From positions 1 through 22,576 of the IMG/VR virus record IMGVR_UViG_3300008107_001457: a stretch of 22,576 nt of DNA; one strand, written 5' to 3'. Of the stretch, positions 22,331 through 22,576 are shown piece by piece (positions within the stretch are counted from its first letter, which is position 1; every line of letters begins with the position of its first letter). Below the pieces are notes generated by a model that saw nothing but the letters and a program-made list of their open reading frames with translations, was not told the origin of the DNA and ran no database searches. The stretch comes from a virus. A program made the position numbers and the translations under genes.

Positions 22331-22576
22331 TGAAAATCGTAGAATTAAAAATAGATGATAATTATCTATCAGGCGTAGATTCAGTAGCATTAGTTGAATC
22401 ACCAGCCACAGAATTAGATTTTATTGCTTTCAATAAAGTCAATATGGCCGAAATGACATACAATGATTATCCACAAGCAGCAGTTGATGCAGCTAGACGT
22501 GGTATTGAGTTGAATGAAAAAAATAATAATAAATGTGCTACCCAAGTAGGTAAAGTAAGAGCACAACAATTAGTAA
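22330..22576 (+). CDS. Probable prohead protease or related head protein (5' part)
   Basis: The 82 codons visible start at an ATG overlapping the tape measure stop (TAATG); the gene runs off the window. The sequence begins MKIVELKIDDNYLSGVDSVA, with LVESPATELDFIAF, then TYNDYPQAAVDAARRGIELN, and CATQVGKVRAQQL. These segments (SxALVESPA and DYPQAAxxAAxRGIELN...C.TxVGKxRAxQL) occur in phage head maturation protease/minor head proteins of this group. The catalytic portion lies outside, so protease activity is inferred. Confidence 0.5.
   Translation, partial: MKIVELKIDDNYLSGVDSVALVESPATELDFIAFNKVNMAEMTYNDYPQAAVDAARRGIELNEKNNNKCATQVGKVRAQQLV

Overview
The window is one segment of a tailed bacteriophage genome (Caudoviricetes). 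Long-tail (siphovirus-like) morphology is inferred from a 741-residue tape-measure protein and the absence of any recognisable sheath. The DNA is strongly AT-rich. Genes are packed head to tail with ATGA, GTGA or TAATG overlaps, and start codons are preceded by A/T-rich sequence rather than Shine-Dalgarno motifs. Several intergenic sites fit the Bacteroidota sigma-A promoter layout (a TTTG-type -33 box about 19-20 bases before a TAnnTTT-type -7 box). Together with family resemblances (DUF6712-like connector, Bacteroidota-type tape measure C-terminus, arabinofuranosidase-like and concanavalin-like tail proteins), this points to an environmental phage of a flavobacterium-like host. The host is an inference, not a demonstrated fact.

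Layout. (1) 24-7337, plus strand: portal, head-tail connector, a large repeat-built tail fibre, three consecutive lectin-like putative receptor-binding proteins and a small Lys-rich protein. A single minus-strand gene (7334-7834) converges on this block. (2) 7835-8121: control region with two terminators and two promoters, one of which appears to make only a very short RNA. (3) 8122-12869: regulatory, replication and packaging block. It holds a DUF6291-like protein with an origin-like repeat cluster inside its gene, a sigma-factor-like protein, two small membrane proteins, a GIY-YIG endonuclease, unknown small genes, one short reading frame broken by a +1 shift, the large terminase and a small acidic protein. 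(4) 12870-13151: promoter, candidate structured noncoding RNA of about 200 nt, GNRA-hairpin terminator and another promoter. (5) 13152-13449: a 66-residue protein, then a terminator and promoter. (6) 13450-22576: tail assembly chaperone with an apparent programmed -1 frameshift, small tail/neck proteins, two large tail-tip/baseplate proteins, the tape measure, and the start of a probable prohead protease or other head gene.

How it works together. Terminase and portal package DNA. The connector, HK97-gp10-like and completion-like proteins join head to tail. The chaperone and its frameshifted form coat the tape measure while the tail is built. The tip proteins and the fibre/lectin cassette recognise the host. 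Four terminator hairpins are each followed 52-62 bases later by a promoter -7 box, so transcription appears divided into insulated units. The sigma-like protein at 8675 is a candidate reader of the variant promoters. The most novel-looking items are the structured RNA beside the terminase, the repeated terminator-promoter cassettes with an unusual -7 box, and two separate translational frameshift candidates.
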